Of a DNA stretch of 64,000 bases, positions 36,536 through 44,839 are shown one piece after another; position 1 is the stretch's first letter, and each line of letters begins with the position of its first letter. The notes beneath the pieces were generated by a model that saw only the letters and a list, made by a program, of their open reading frames with translations, was not told the DNA's origin and did no database searches. Origin of the DNA: an uncultured Parabacteroides sp. (GTDB lineage: Bacteria; Bacteroidota; Bacteroidia; Bacteroidales; Tannerellaceae); the NCBI GenBank assembly GCA_934725305.1, contig CAKVBA010000007.1:19007-83006 (forward strand). Reading direction: 5' to 3'. Both the position numbers and the translations under genes were made by a program.

Positions 36536-37549
36536 ATGAAAATAGGTATTCTATCTTCCGGAGGCGATTGCCCCGGCATCAATGCTACGATTCGTGGTGT
36601 TGGTAAGACGGCCATCATGCATTACGGTATGGATGTAATAGGCATACATAGTGGTTTTATCGGTCTGTTGAATAAGGATATTCAAACGTTTGACGAGCGG
36701 AGTCTGTCCGGCATCTTACATCTGGGTGGAACCATTTTGGGCACTTCTCGTGAGAAGCCTTTTCGTAAGATGTTGGCATCAGGTGATGCCGAGAAGCCTC
36801 AGATCATCAAAGACAACTATCATGAGTTGGGATTGGATTGTTTGGTTTGTATCGGCGGAAACGGTACGCAGAAGACCGCGAACCTGTTGTCTGAGTTGGG
36901 ACTGAATGTGATAGGTGTACCTAAAACCATAGACAATGATATTTGGGGAACGGATATTACCTTTGGTTTTGATACGGCAGTAAACATTGCGACAGAATCA
37001 ATCGATCGCTTGCATTCAACGGCCAGCTCACATAAACGTGTGATGGTGGTTGAGGTGATGGGACATCATGCCGGATGGATTGCTCTTTATGCCGGAATGG
37101 CTGGTGGCGCCGACGTGATTCTGCTTCCTGAGTTAGGTTATGACATCAACAAAGTGAATGAGGTGTTGTCACAACGTGCCCACGAGGGAAAACCCTATTC
37201 TATTGTTGTGGTGGCTGAGGGAATCGATACGCCTTCCAAGATTCGTCCGGCCTATTATATTACCAAGGCGATTGAGTTGGCCACCGGAATCGAGGCTCGT
37301 GATACCGTGTTGGGTTATACACAGCGCGGAGGAGCTCCTTCTCCTTTTGACCGCAACTTGGCAACTCGTTTGGGCGGTTATGCTACGGAGTTGATTGCCA
37401 ATGGTCAGTTTGGACAGATGGTTTGTATGAGAAACAGTCAAGTTGGCTCTATTCCATTGTCTGAAGTTGCCGGTAAGCTTAAGTTGGTTACTCCGGATCA
37501 CGATCTGATTATCCAAGGTCAGCGTATGGGTATCTCTTTTGGTATCTGA
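36536..37549 (+). CDS. pfkA: 6-phosphofructokinase
   Basis: A 337-residue glycolytic kinase converting fructose-6-phosphate to the 1,6-bisphosphate. GGDCPGINATIRG (9-21) binds the phosphodonor, PKTIDNDIWGTD (129-140) is the catalytic loop with Asp133, and MGHHAGWIA carries the MGR-like segment. Phosphodonor residues: the usual GGDG reads GGNG, with Asn109 at the metal-linked position and Gly110 where pyrophosphate enzymes have Asp, while Lys130 is of the pyrophosphate-clade type. The Gly/Lys combination occurs in ATP-using members of the mixed clade, so ATP is favoured but not certain. A long-loop hairpin follows. Confidence 0.88.
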   Translation: MKIGILSSGGDCPGINATIRGVGKTAIMHYGMDVIGIHSGFIGLLNKDIQTFDERSLSGILHLGGTILGTSREKPFRKMLASGDAEKPQIIKDNYHELGLDCLVCIGGNGTQKTANLLSELGLNVIGVPKTIDNDIWGTDITFGFDTAVNIATESIDRLHSTASSHKRVMVVEVMGHHAGWIALYAGMAGGADVILLPELGYDINKVNEVLSQRAHEGKPYSIVVVAEGIDTPSKIRPAYYITKAIELATGIEARDTVLGYTQRGGAPSPFDRNLATRLGGYATELIANGQFGQMVCMRNSQVGSIPLSEVAGKLKLVTPDHDLIIQGQRMGISFGI

Positions 37550-37570
37550 TAGATAGAAGATATATTTCTT

Positions 37571-37655
37571 GGCGGTGTGTCATAGTTGCAAGTGGCTTCG
37601 TTTCTTTCGGGATTCGGCCTCAGCGTCTTGCATTTGCTAATTCTGACACACCGCC
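37571..37655 (+). terminator. Dispersed hairpin element (GGCGGTG family), well-preserved copy
   Basis: GGCGGTGTGTCA and TGACACACCGCC are perfect 12-bp arms around about 61 bases that include inner TTGCAA and TTGCAT, then TTTT. It follows pfkA and is homologous to 7035-7116. The rest of the 317-bp gap (37656-37866) is A/T-rich and holds nothing further that I recognise. Confidence 0.65.
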
Positions 37656-37866
37656 TTTTACATCTTATGGCTCTCACTCTTTTAACCTCCCTTTTATTTG
37701 TACATGTCGGGAAAAATTACGAATATTGCATAGCTGTGGTATGTGTGTAGTTTGCACCGGCAGATTGAGCTTTGCAGCAGACAGTCTGCGATTGATACCA
37801 TCTCTGATTATTGAAAATTAAATCGTTTATTTCGCCAATAGGTTGATTGAATTCAAATAGATATCC

Positions 37867-38829
37867 ATGCAACTTTATTCCATTATTATTCCTGTATATA
37901 ACAGACCGGAGGAGGTTGATGATCTTCTTCGCAGCTTGACACATCAGACTTATACCCATTTCGAAGTGGTTGTGGTTGAAGATGGTTCAACACGTCCTTG
38001 TAAAGAGATTGTTGATGCCTTCAGTTCTACATTGAATATCCGTTATTTTGTCATACCCAATTCTGGTCCGGGTATGGCTCGTAACTATGGTGCAGCTCAG
38101 AGTCAAGGCGACTATCTTTTAATCTTGGACTCCGATGTTATTTTGCCAGAATGTTATCTGGAAGAGGTGCATGCCACATTAGAGCGATATCCTGTGGATG
38201 CTTTTGGTGGTCCTGACCGCGCCCACGAATCCTTTACGCCGATACAGAAGGCCATAAACTATGCAATGACCTCTTTCTTTACGACCGGAGGCATTCGTGG
38301 CGGTAAGCGTAAATTGGATGACTTTTATCCGCGTAGCTTCAATATGGGCATCCGGCGCGAAGTCTATAATGCCTTAGGTGGATTCTCTAAGATGCGTTAT
38401 GGCGAGGATATTGATTTCAGTATTCGCATACGTAAGGCTGGTTATCAGACACGTCTGTTCCCGACAGCCTATGTCTATCATAAGCGTCGAACCAACTTCA
38501 TGCAGTTCTTCCGTCAAGTAAAGCATTCGGGTAATGCCCGTATTGTCCTATACCGTAAATACCCTGATTCGTTACGCCTGGTGCATTGTCTGCCGGCTCT
38601 GTTTGTGGTAGGTCTGTTGTCGGTATTGCTTCTATCTTTGCTTTATCCGCTTTTGGCCTCGCTGGTGGCAATCTATATCGTATTATTGGGCGTTGATGCC
38701 TTCTTCCAGAATAAATGTAGCCTGAAGATTGCCGGATTAGCCATTTGTGCCTCGTTTATCCAATTAACGGGCTATGGAGTAGGATTTATTCAAGAGATGT
38801 TTACAAAGCCTCAGCCGGTTCAGAAATAG
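37867..38829 (+). CDS. Glycosyltransferase family 2 protein with C-terminal membrane segments
   Basis: A 320-residue GT-A glycosyltransferase. It opens YSIIIPVYNRPEEVDDLLRS, with the nucleotide-sugar-binding VVEDGST and the DXD-like LILDSDVILP; a later RYGEDIDFSIRIRKAGY supplies the ED catalytic motif. Hydrophobic stretches at about 240-280 and a shorter one near 295 suggest membrane anchoring. Substrate unknown; surface polysaccharide synthesis is the usual role. It is a lone gene that converges on rnc. Confidence 0.87.
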   Translation: MQLYSIIIPVYNRPEEVDDLLRSLTHQTYTHFEVVVVEDGSTRPCKEIVDAFSSTLNIRYFVIPNSGPGMARNYGAAQSQGDYLLILDSDVILPECYLEEVHATLERYPVDAFGGPDRAHESFTPIQKAINYAMTSFFTTGGIRGGKRKLDDFYPRSFNMGIRREVYNALGGFSKMRYGEDIDFSIRIRKAGYQTRLFPTAYVYHKRRTNFMQFFRQVKHSGNARIVLYRKYPDSLRLVHCLPALFVVGLLSVLLLSLLYPLLASLVAIYIVLLGVDAFFQNKCSLKIAGLAICASFIQLTGYGVGFIQEMFTKPQPVQK

Positions 38830-38852
38830 ACGTTGAAGATAAGGGAGTGATG

Positions 38853-38887
38853 GGAACTGTGTCGAAGCGGCTCTTTTGATGCAGTTC
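38853..38887. terminator. Terminator-like hairpin between converging genes
   Basis: GGAACTGTGTCGAA pairs with TTTTGATGCAGTTCC with a few G-T or mismatched pairs around a short loop. It lies between the glycosyltransferase and rnc. The CTGYRTCRAA pattern relates it to the hairpins at 7121 and 22041. Confidence 0.55.
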
Positions 38888-38976
38888 CTGATATGATACA
38901 TCTTGTTGACTGCATAAATAAACAGCCGACACCTTTTGATTGATTCGAATAGAAAGGAGGTGAAAAAGATAACAGG

Positions 38977-39795
38977 TTATTTTTCGTCAGCAGTCTGTTG
39001 ATGCTGTTCTTCGTCCTGCTGTTGACGCTGTTTCTTTCGTTCAGCAATCAACGCTTTCAAATCCTTGTCGTTGTGAATCTTTTTGAGCGCCATTTGAGCC
39101 GCATTTTGCTGTGACTCCTTCTTTGTGTAGCCAATGCCAATGCCAATCTCCTGTTCTGCCAAGAATACACCAGTCTGGAACACCGGATTACCATCGTTGT
39201 CGTTGAATGATTCAATAATTCGGAACTCGATAGTCTCTTTATTCTTCTGACTCCATTCGATGAGGTTCGATTTGAAGTTAACCTCTTTCTTGACCATCTT
39301 TTCGATGCTGATATGTTTGGCAATCAGTGTGTCAGAAATAAAGCAGTAACAGTTTTCATAGCCCTGATCAAGATAGATTGCACCAATCAATGCCTCTAAG
39401 GCATTTCCATACATATAATTGTTGTGTGCATTCAGTTTGGTCGAATAGATGACCATAGAGTCGAGTCCCAGTTCAAGAGCAACCCTGTTTAATGTCTCGC
39501 GGGAGACTATTTTAGAGCGTGTGTTCGTGAGAAAACCCTCTCTCTTGTAGGGATATCTCTTGAATAGAATATCAGCTACGATTGTATCCAATACAGCATC
39601 GCCTAAAAATTCCAAACGTTCATTGTTTATCCACTTACCATTTTCCGTTTCAATTGAAGATGATTTATGGACAAAAGCCTGTTCGTACAGTTTGATATTC
39701 TTAGGACAAAATCCTGTAATATTGAATATAGAAGAATAAAGCCCCTTATCAGCATATCGAAGGAGCTTTATTCTTTGGAGTAGTTTATTAAACAC
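38977..39795 (-). CDS. rnc: Ribonuclease III
   Basis: A 272-residue double-strand-specific RNase that processes rRNA and structured transcripts. The signature NNERLEFLGDAVLDTIVADIL holds the metal-binding Glu/Asp residues, and residues about 170-240 form the double-stranded RNA-binding domain (NFKSNLIEWSQKNKET ... ESQQNAAQMALKKI). A Gln-rich tail ends the protein. The frame is open to 39849, inside fabF; I prefer the GTG at 39795, one base after the fabF stop, because homologues begin near FNKLLQRIKLL. It is third in an acpP-fabF-rnc operon. Confidence 0.9.
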   Translation of the reverse strand: MFNKLLQRIKLLRYADKGLYSSIFNITGFCPKNIKLYEQAFVHKSSSIETENGKWINNERLEFLGDAVLDTIVADILFKRYPYKREGFLTNTRSKIVSRETLNRVALELGLDSMVIYSTKLNAHNNYMYGNALEALIGAIYLDQGYENCYCFISDTLIAKHISIEKMVKKEVNFKSNLIEWSQKNKETIEFRIIESFNDNDGNPVFQTGVFLAEQEIGIGIGYTKKESQQNAAQMALKKIHNDKDLKALIAERKKQRQQQDEEQHQQTADEK

Positions 39796-39796
39796 G

Positions 39797-41062
39797 TTAT
39801 TTCTCAAATTTTTTGACAATAGCGCAGGCATTATGACCGCCAAAACCAAACGTATTTGACAGCGCAGCCCTGATTTCTCTCTTTTGAGCTTTGTTGAATG
39901 TGAAATTCAGGTTATAGTCAATTTCAGGATCGTTATCGCCTTCAACGTGGTTGATAGTAGGAGGAACAATACCTTCTTTGACAGCCATGATACAGAACAA
40001 AGCTTCAATAGCACCAGCAGCACCCAGTAAGTGACCAGTCATAGACTTGGTAGAGCTGATGTTTAAGTTATAGGCATGATCGCCAAACACCTCTTTGATA
40101 GCTTTTACCTCAGAGATATCGCCTACCGGAGTAGAGGTACCATGAACATTGATGTAGTCAATGTCTTCAGGTTTCATGCCTGCATCGTCCAGTGCGTTCT
40201 GCATAACCAACTTAGCACCAAGACCTTCTGGATGAGAAGCGGTCAGGTGATAAGCATCTGCCGACATACCTGTACCTGCGATTTCACAATAGATCTTAGC
40301 TCCACGTGCCAATGCGTGTTCCATTTCTTCAAGAATCAAGCAAGCACCACCTTCACCCATTACGAAGCCATCACGGCTAGCGCTGAACGGACGAGATGCT
40401 GTCTCAGGAGAATCATTGCGAGTAGAAAGGGCATTCATTGAATTGAAACCACCTACACCTGATTCTGAGATAGCAGCTTCGGCACCGCCAGTTACGATAA
40501 CATTGGCTTTGCCTAAACGGATATAATTGTATGCGTCACTGATTGCGTTTGTTGAAGATGCACAGGCAGAGACAGTAGCAAAGTTCGGACCATGGAATCC
40601 ATATCGCATTGAGATGTGTCCGGCTGCAATGTCTGCAATCATTTTAGGAATAAAGAACGGGCTAAACTTCGGACCAATTGTATCTTTGATCTTTGCATAG
40701 CTCAACAATTCTTCATCAAAAGTCTTAATACCGCCAATACCAGCAGCAAAAATAACACCGATACGGTTCTTGTCTTCTTTCTCCAAGTCCATAGCGGCGT
40801 CGGCAATCGCTTGATTTGCTGCTTCGATTGCCAATATACTGTAACGATCACACTTGCGGGCTTCCTTACGGTCCATTACTTTCAATGGATCGAAGCCTTT
40901 AACTTCGCATGCAAATTGTGTCTTGAATTTGGATGCATCAAATTGAGTAATAGGTCCTGCACCACTCTTACCGTTAATAATACCTTCCCAAGTTTCGGGA
41001 AGTGTATTACCTAACGGAGTAATAGCTCCAAGACCTGTTACTACGACTCTTTTTAATTCCAT
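39797..41062 (-). CDS. fabF: 3-oxoacyl-[acyl-carrier-protein] synthase II
   Basis: A 421-residue condensing enzyme of fatty acid elongation. The triad is Cys167 in TVSACASSTNA, a His in VHGTSTPVGD and a His in SMTGHLLGAAG. It begins MELKRVVVTGLGAITPLG and ends NTFGFGGHNACAIVKKF, both conserved. An upstream TTG at 41071 is possible, but the ATG at 41062 matches homologues. It follows acpP by 15 bp and precedes rnc by one base, so all three should be co-transcribed. Confidence 0.95.
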   Translation of the reverse strand: MELKRVVVTGLGAITPLGNTLPETWEGIINGKSGAGPITQFDASKFKTQFACEVKGFDPLKVMDRKEARKCDRYSILAIEAANQAIADAAMDLEKEDKNRIGVIFAAGIGGIKTFDEELLSYAKIKDTIGPKFSPFFIPKMIADIAAGHISMRYGFHGPNFATVSACASSTNAISDAYNYIRLGKANVIVTGGAEAAISESGVGGFNSMNALSTRNDSPETASRPFSASRDGFVMGEGGACLILEEMEHALARGAKIYCEIAGTGMSADAYHLTASHPEGLGAKLVMQNALDDAGMKPEDIDYINVHGTSTPVGDISEVKAIKEVFGDHAYNLNISSTKSMTGHLLGAAGAIEALFCIMAVKEGIVPPTINHVEGDNDPEIDYNLNFTFNKAQKREIRAALSNTFGFGGHNACAIVKKFEK

Positions 41063-41077
41063 ACCTTTCAATAAGGA

Positions 41078-41314
41078 TTACTTCGCGTTTTCTTCGATGT
41101 ACTTGATAGCGTCACCTACCGTTGTAATCTTTTCTGCTTGATCGTCAGGAATCTGAATACCGAATTCTTTTTCGAATTCCATAATCAATTCAACAGTATC
41201 AAGAGAGTCTGCTCCTAAATCGTTAGTAAAGCTTGCTTCGTTTGTAACTTCTGTTTCTTCAACACTTAATTTATCAACGATGATAGCTTTTACTTTATCA
41301 GCAACTTCAGACAT
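41078..41314 (-). CDS. acpP: Acyl carrier protein
   Basis: A 78-residue acidic carrier of fatty acyl intermediates. Ser37 in [18 protein letters not shown] receives the phosphopantetheine arm. Length and the Glu/Asp-rich composition are typical. It heads the acpP-fabF-rnc operon. Confidence 0.97.
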   Translation of the reverse strand: MSEVADKVKAIIVDKLSVEETEVTNEASFTNDLGADSLDTVELIMEFEKEFGIQIPDDQAEKITTVGDAIKYIEENAK

Positions 41315-41396
41315 AACTTTTTCAATTTAGATTAATAAATACGAATATACTTTTTATTTTTGCAGTGCAAAGAAACAAATTTTTTATGTTACAAAG

Positions 41397-41404
41397 CAAA
41401 TATA
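41397..41404 (-). promoter_or_regulatory. Candidate -7 box of the acpP operon
   Basis: CAAATATA on the plus strand reads TATATTTG on the minus strand, 83 bp before acpP. A plus-strand TATTTTTG also occurs at 41355-41362 in the same spacer and could serve purN, though it lies 107 bp from that gene. Confidence 0.4.
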
Positions 41405-41468
41405 ATTAGCTAAAAATGTGGAAAACTGCACATTTTTTCTTTTGTTGTGCACATAAATTCTAAAAAAG

Positions 41469-42035
41469 ATGAAAAATATAGCGATTTTTGCCTCGGGGTC
41501 AGGCACGAATGCCGAAAACATTGTTCGGCATTTTGCTAACAGCAAAACTATTAAAGTGGCTGTTGTTTTATCTAATCATGCGGAAGCGGGCGTGCATGCT
41601 CGTGTTAAACCGTTAGGTGTTCCTTCGTTTACTTTTTCAACGAAAGAGTTTACTGAAGCCTCTCTGATATTGGACAAGCTTGCAGAGTATAATGTAGATT
41701 TTATTGTGTTGGCTGGTTTTATGAATAAGATCTCCGCTCCGTTGTTAAAAGCTTTTCCCAATAAGATTATAAACATTCATCCGGCTCTGTTGCCTAATTA
41801 TGGTGGTAAAGGCATGTATGGTATGCATGTTCATGATGCGGTGGTTGCTGCCGGTGAGAAAAAGTCGGGTATCACTATCCATTATGTAAATGAAAACTAT
41901 GACGAGGGAGACATTATTTTCCAGGCCAGTTGTGATGTGTTGCCTTCCGATTCTGCCGACGTGGTAGCTCTTAAGGTGCATGCTCTGGAATATGCTCATT
42001 TCCCGCGTGTTATTGAGGAATTGTTGAGCAAATAA
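41469..42035 (+). CDS. purN: Phosphoribosylglycinamide formyltransferase
   Basis: A 188-residue purine-synthesis enzyme that transfers a formyl group from 10-formyltetrahydrofolate to GAR. FASGSGTNAENIV (residues 7-19) binds the substrate phosphate; NIHPALLP near residue 103 holds the catalytic His with its Asn, and GITIHYVNENYDEGDII carries the catalytic Asp. It diverges from acpP and converges on pdxB. Confidence 0.94.
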   Translation: MKNIAIFASGSGTNAENIVRHFANSKTIKVAVVLSNHAEAGVHARVKPLGVPSFTFSTKEFTEASLILDKLAEYNVDFIVLAGFMNKISAPLLKAFPNKIINIHPALLPNYGGKGMYGMHVHDAVVAAGEKKSGITIHYVNENYDEGDIIFQASCDVLPSDSADVVALKVHALEYAHFPRVIEELLSK

Positions 42036-42067
42036 AGAGGTCTCTGAAAGGTATAGTTGTTTTTCTA

Positions 42068-42284
42068 AAGTTGGGTGCTTACTCAATTCAAACGGAGTAG
42101 GCACTCAATCCGAACGGAGTGCATGCCTGTTTTTTCAAGGTTTTCTTTTCAAGTTTTTATTCGCCTTTTTGAACGTCGTTTTAATGCCGTTCAAATGCTG
42201 TTTAAAAAAAGATGCCGACCTTTTTTCAAAAAGGGTGCGCCCTTTTTCCAAAAAGATGCCGACCTCTTTAAAAAACGGAGTCTG
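42068..42284. repeat. Fragment of the large mosaic repeat between purN and pdxB
   Basis: The spacer contains TTGGGTGCTTACTCAATTCA, then units with ACGGAGTAGGCACTCAATCC and AACGGAGTGCATGCC, matching the unit array of copies A and B. Further right are TTTTTTCAAAAAGG blocks like those at 13830 and 29880, and TTTTAATGCCGTTCAAATGC resembling 29600-29625. It is shorter and rearranged relative to A and B, and no gene is present. Confidence 0.65.
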
Positions 42285-43409
42285 TTACCCAATCTGAAAA
42301 GAGGGATAGAGTTGTGTCAACAGGCTGGCCTCTTCTTCTGTAGCATGAATCACCTTAAAGGCTCTGTATTCTCGTGGATGATCATAGTGGGCACGGAAGT
42401 ATTCGAACTGTTCGGGATGTTCGCGCAGCCTCTTGTCGATCGTCAGCGGACTGAAGGCTGCCAGGATTGTCTGTTCGATACGGTTTTCCTGAAACTGATC
42501 CATATCGATAATGGGGTTGAGCGGAGTCGGAGGAGTTACCTCTTTCAGCTTGTCCAGTGTGATATGGAAAAAGTCTGCAATATGCTCCAGGCAGATGCGT
42601 GTGCCGTTTGCCTTTCCGTCGGCCGAGAAACCTGCAATGTGCGGAGTGGCGATGGCGGCCTCTTGCAATAATTCACGGCTGATGACAGGTTCGTTTTCCC
42701 AGCAGTCAATGATCAGTTCGCTTATTTTTCCCTCACGTTTGGCAGCCAATAATGCCTCTGTGTCGTGTACCGCACCTCGACAACTATTGATAAACCAAGG
42801 ATTCTTCTTTAGTTTCTGAAAGAAGGATGTATCCGCCAGGTGATAGGTTGGATAATCACCTTCGCGGGTAAAAGGCACGTGTAGTGTGATGATGTCGGCC
42901 TCTTCGGCAATTTGGTCTAATGAGACAAACCCATCATTACCTTCGGCCTTGGCGCGAGGCGAGTCATTGCGTAAGACACGCATACCCATTACTCGGCACA
43001 GATGTTCCACAATCTGTCCTACATGTCCTACGCCTACGATGCCGATGGTTTTACCTTTCAGACTCACACCCTTACGAAGCGAAAGGGTCAAAAGAGAGGC
43101 TAATATATATTGACCCACCGATGCCGCATTGCAACCGGGAGCATTGTACCAGGTGATACCAGCCTCTTGGCAATAGTGCGTGTCTATGTGATCGAAGCCG
43201 ATGGTAGCGGTTGTAATCAGTTTGACAGAACTGCCTTCGAGCAGTTGGCGGGTACATTTATCAATGCTACGCACAATCAGTGCATCTGCCTCTTTGATAA
43301 TTTCAGGAGTGAAGCACTTGCTATTAACATAGATCATCTCTGCAACCGGTTCCGCTATGCCTTTCAGGTAGGGAATGGTATTGTCTGCTACAATTTTCAA
43401 CCTTTTCAT
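42285..43409 (-). CDS. pdxB: 4-phosphoerythronate dehydrogenase
   Basis: A 374-residue NAD-dependent D-2-hydroxyacid dehydrogenase acting in the DXP-dependent pyridoxal phosphate pathway. The Rossmann loop is GIVGVGHVGQIVEHL, the catalytic Arg lies in INSCRGAVHDTEAL, and the Glu and His in CWENEPVI and TPHIAGFSADGK. The C-terminal dimerisation domain (about residues 285-374) distinguishes PdxB from other family members. TACCTTTG on the minus strand (43440-43433) is a -7 box 23 bp upstream. Confidence 0.93.
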   Translation of the reverse strand: MKRLKIVADNTIPYLKGIAEPVAEMIYVNSKCFTPEIIKEADALIVRSIDKCTRQLLEGSSVKLITTATIGFDHIDTHYCQEAGITWYNAPGCNAASVGQYILASLLTLSLRKGVSLKGKTIGIVGVGHVGQIVEHLCRVMGMRVLRNDSPRAKAEGNDGFVSLDQIAEEADIITLHVPFTREGDYPTYHLADTSFFQKLKKNPWFINSCRGAVHDTEALLAAKREGKISELIIDCWENEPVISRELLQEAAIATPHIAGFSADGKANGTRICLEHIADFFHITLDKLKEVTPPTPLNPIIDMDQFQENRIEQTILAAFSPLTIDKRLREHPEQFEYFRAHYDHPREYRAFKVIHATEEEASLLTQLYPSFQIG

Positions 43410-43432
43410 TCTTTTGTTTCTCTTTTGTAAGA

Positions 43433-43503
43433 CAAAGGTACTAAATGTTGGGAAACATACAGATAGGTAATGACTAATAAACGGAAAAGATTCCCTATCT
43501 TTG
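43433..43503. promoter_or_regulatory. Divergent -7 boxes for pdxB and the glycan cluster
   Basis: CAAAGGTA at 43433-43440 (minus TACCTTTG) serves pdxB; TATCTTTG at 43496-43503 on the plus strand lies 34 bp before the DUF4254 start. Both match TAnnTTTG, without an obvious -33 TTTG. Confidence 0.45.
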
Positions 43504-43537
43504 CCAATCGAATGTGCACCTAAAAAACAGATGGTTT

Positions 43538-44107
43538 ATGAGCTTCAGTGAACGTTGTTGTCAGATATTTGAGCAGGGGACAAAGGCTTATCATGTGACA
43601 GATAGTGTAGATGCAACTGTACATAATCCCTATCCGGTACAGAGTATAGAGTTTTATTTGTATCTGAAACATTGGATTGATGTGGTGCAGTGGCATCTCG
43701 AGGTGATGATACACGATCCCGGCATTGAAGCAGAAAAGGCATTGGCCATCAAGCGTCGTATCGACCGTTCTGATATGGATCGTACCGATCTGGTTGAATT
43801 GATTGATAGCATATTGCTCGATAGCTATTGTGATGTCGTGTTACAGCCCGATGCAACCTTGAATACAGAAAGTCCGGGATGGGCTATCGACCGCCTCTCT
43901 CTGTTGGATCTGAAGGTCTATCATCTGGAGGAAGAGTTGGGAAAGAAGGGCTTGGAATCGTCTTATCGTGAGAAGTGCCACAAGCAGTTGGCCCTGTTGC
44001 AGGAGCAGCGGCGCGATCTTGCCTTGGCAATTGACCAGCTCTTGACGGATATTAAAGAGGGACGTAAGAAAATGAAGGTGTATAAACAGTTTAAGATCTA
44101 TCTCTGA
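43538..44107 (+). CDS. DUF4254 family protein
   Basis: A 189-residue cytoplasmic, helix-rich protein recognised as DUF4254 by the segment LNTESPGWAIDRLSLLDLKVYHLEEEL. It has no signal peptide and no known activity. It opens a run of glycosyltransferase genes on the same strand with gaps of 8-37 bp, so a role in cell-surface glycan assembly is plausible by context only. I use the ATG at 43538 (MSFSERCCQIF), not the GTG at 43514. Confidence 0.8.
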   Translation: MSFSERCCQIFEQGTKAYHVTDSVDATVHNPYPVQSIEFYLYLKHWIDVVQWHLEVMIHDPGIEAEKALAIKRRIDRSDMDRTDLVELIDSILLDSYCDVVLQPDATLNTESPGWAIDRLSLLDLKVYHLEEELGKKGLESSYREKCHKQLALLQEQRRDLALAIDQLLTDIKEGRKKMKVYKQFKIYL

Positions 44108-44115
44108 TTAAACGT

Positions 44116-44832
44116 ATGAAACAGTTACATATAATAACTCCGGTGAAAGACTCTATCGAGTTGACGATACAGACCATCGAAGCGATTCTGACTTCGGACA
44201 TAACAGTTCCCTATACCTATTTTGTCTATAATGATTTCAGTAGTGAAGAGAATACGGCACGTCTGAAGGAGGCTTCTCAGAAGATGGGGTTTGAACTGGT
44301 TAATCTATCCGACTTGACCGATCATCCTTCGCCCAATTATCTGTTGATCTTGCAACGTGCCCAGCAGAAGGCTATCGAGGCCGAAGCCGGATTGTTGATT
44401 GTAGAATCGGATGTGGTGGTGAAGAAAGATACGTTGCAATCTCTTTTTGATGGTGCTCTTGAACGTACCGACTGTGGCATTGCTGCTTCGGTAACTGTTG
44501 ATGAGAAGGGAGAGATCAATTATCCCTATCTGTTTGCCAAGGGGAATGAGAACCGTATCTATCCGGAGAAGAAGCATCTGAGTTTCTGCTGCTCTCTGTT
44601 GTCATTGCGTTTTTTGAAGGCATTCGACTTTCAGCAGTTAGACCCAAAGAAGAACTGGCACGATGTGACCATCTCTCACCGTTCATTGAAAGAGGGATTC
44701 ACAAACTATCTGTTTACTTCACTGCCTGTGTGGCACCGCCCGCATAGCAGCCGTCCGTGGAAGCAGTTGAAGTACACCAATCCATTGAAATATTATTGGT
44801 TGAAATTCACGAAAGGATTGGATAAAATCTGA
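44116..44832 (+). CDS. Glycosyltransferase family 2-like protein
   Basis: A 238-residue GT-A-fold protein: MKQLHIITPVKDSIELTIQTIEAIL, FVYNDFSSEENT and LLIVESDVVVKKDTL (a DXD-type segment reading ESD). The C-terminus NYLFTSLPVWHRPHSSRPWKQ is aromatic and basic, suggesting peripheral membrane contact. The sugar and acceptor are unknown. It lies 8 bp after the DUF4254 gene and 7 bp before the fused transferase-kinase gene. Confidence 0.82.
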   Translation: MKQLHIITPVKDSIELTIQTIEAILTSDITVPYTYFVYNDFSSEENTARLKEASQKMGFELVNLSDLTDHPSPNYLLILQRAQQKAIEAEAGLLIVESDVVVKKDTLQSLFDGALERTDCGIAASVTVDEKGEINYPYLFAKGNENRIYPEKKHLSFCCSLLSLRFLKAFDFQQLDPKKNWHDVTISHRSLKEGFTNYLFTSLPVWHRPHSSRPWKQLKYTNPLKYYWLKFTKGLDKI

Positions 44833-44839
44833 TAGGAAT

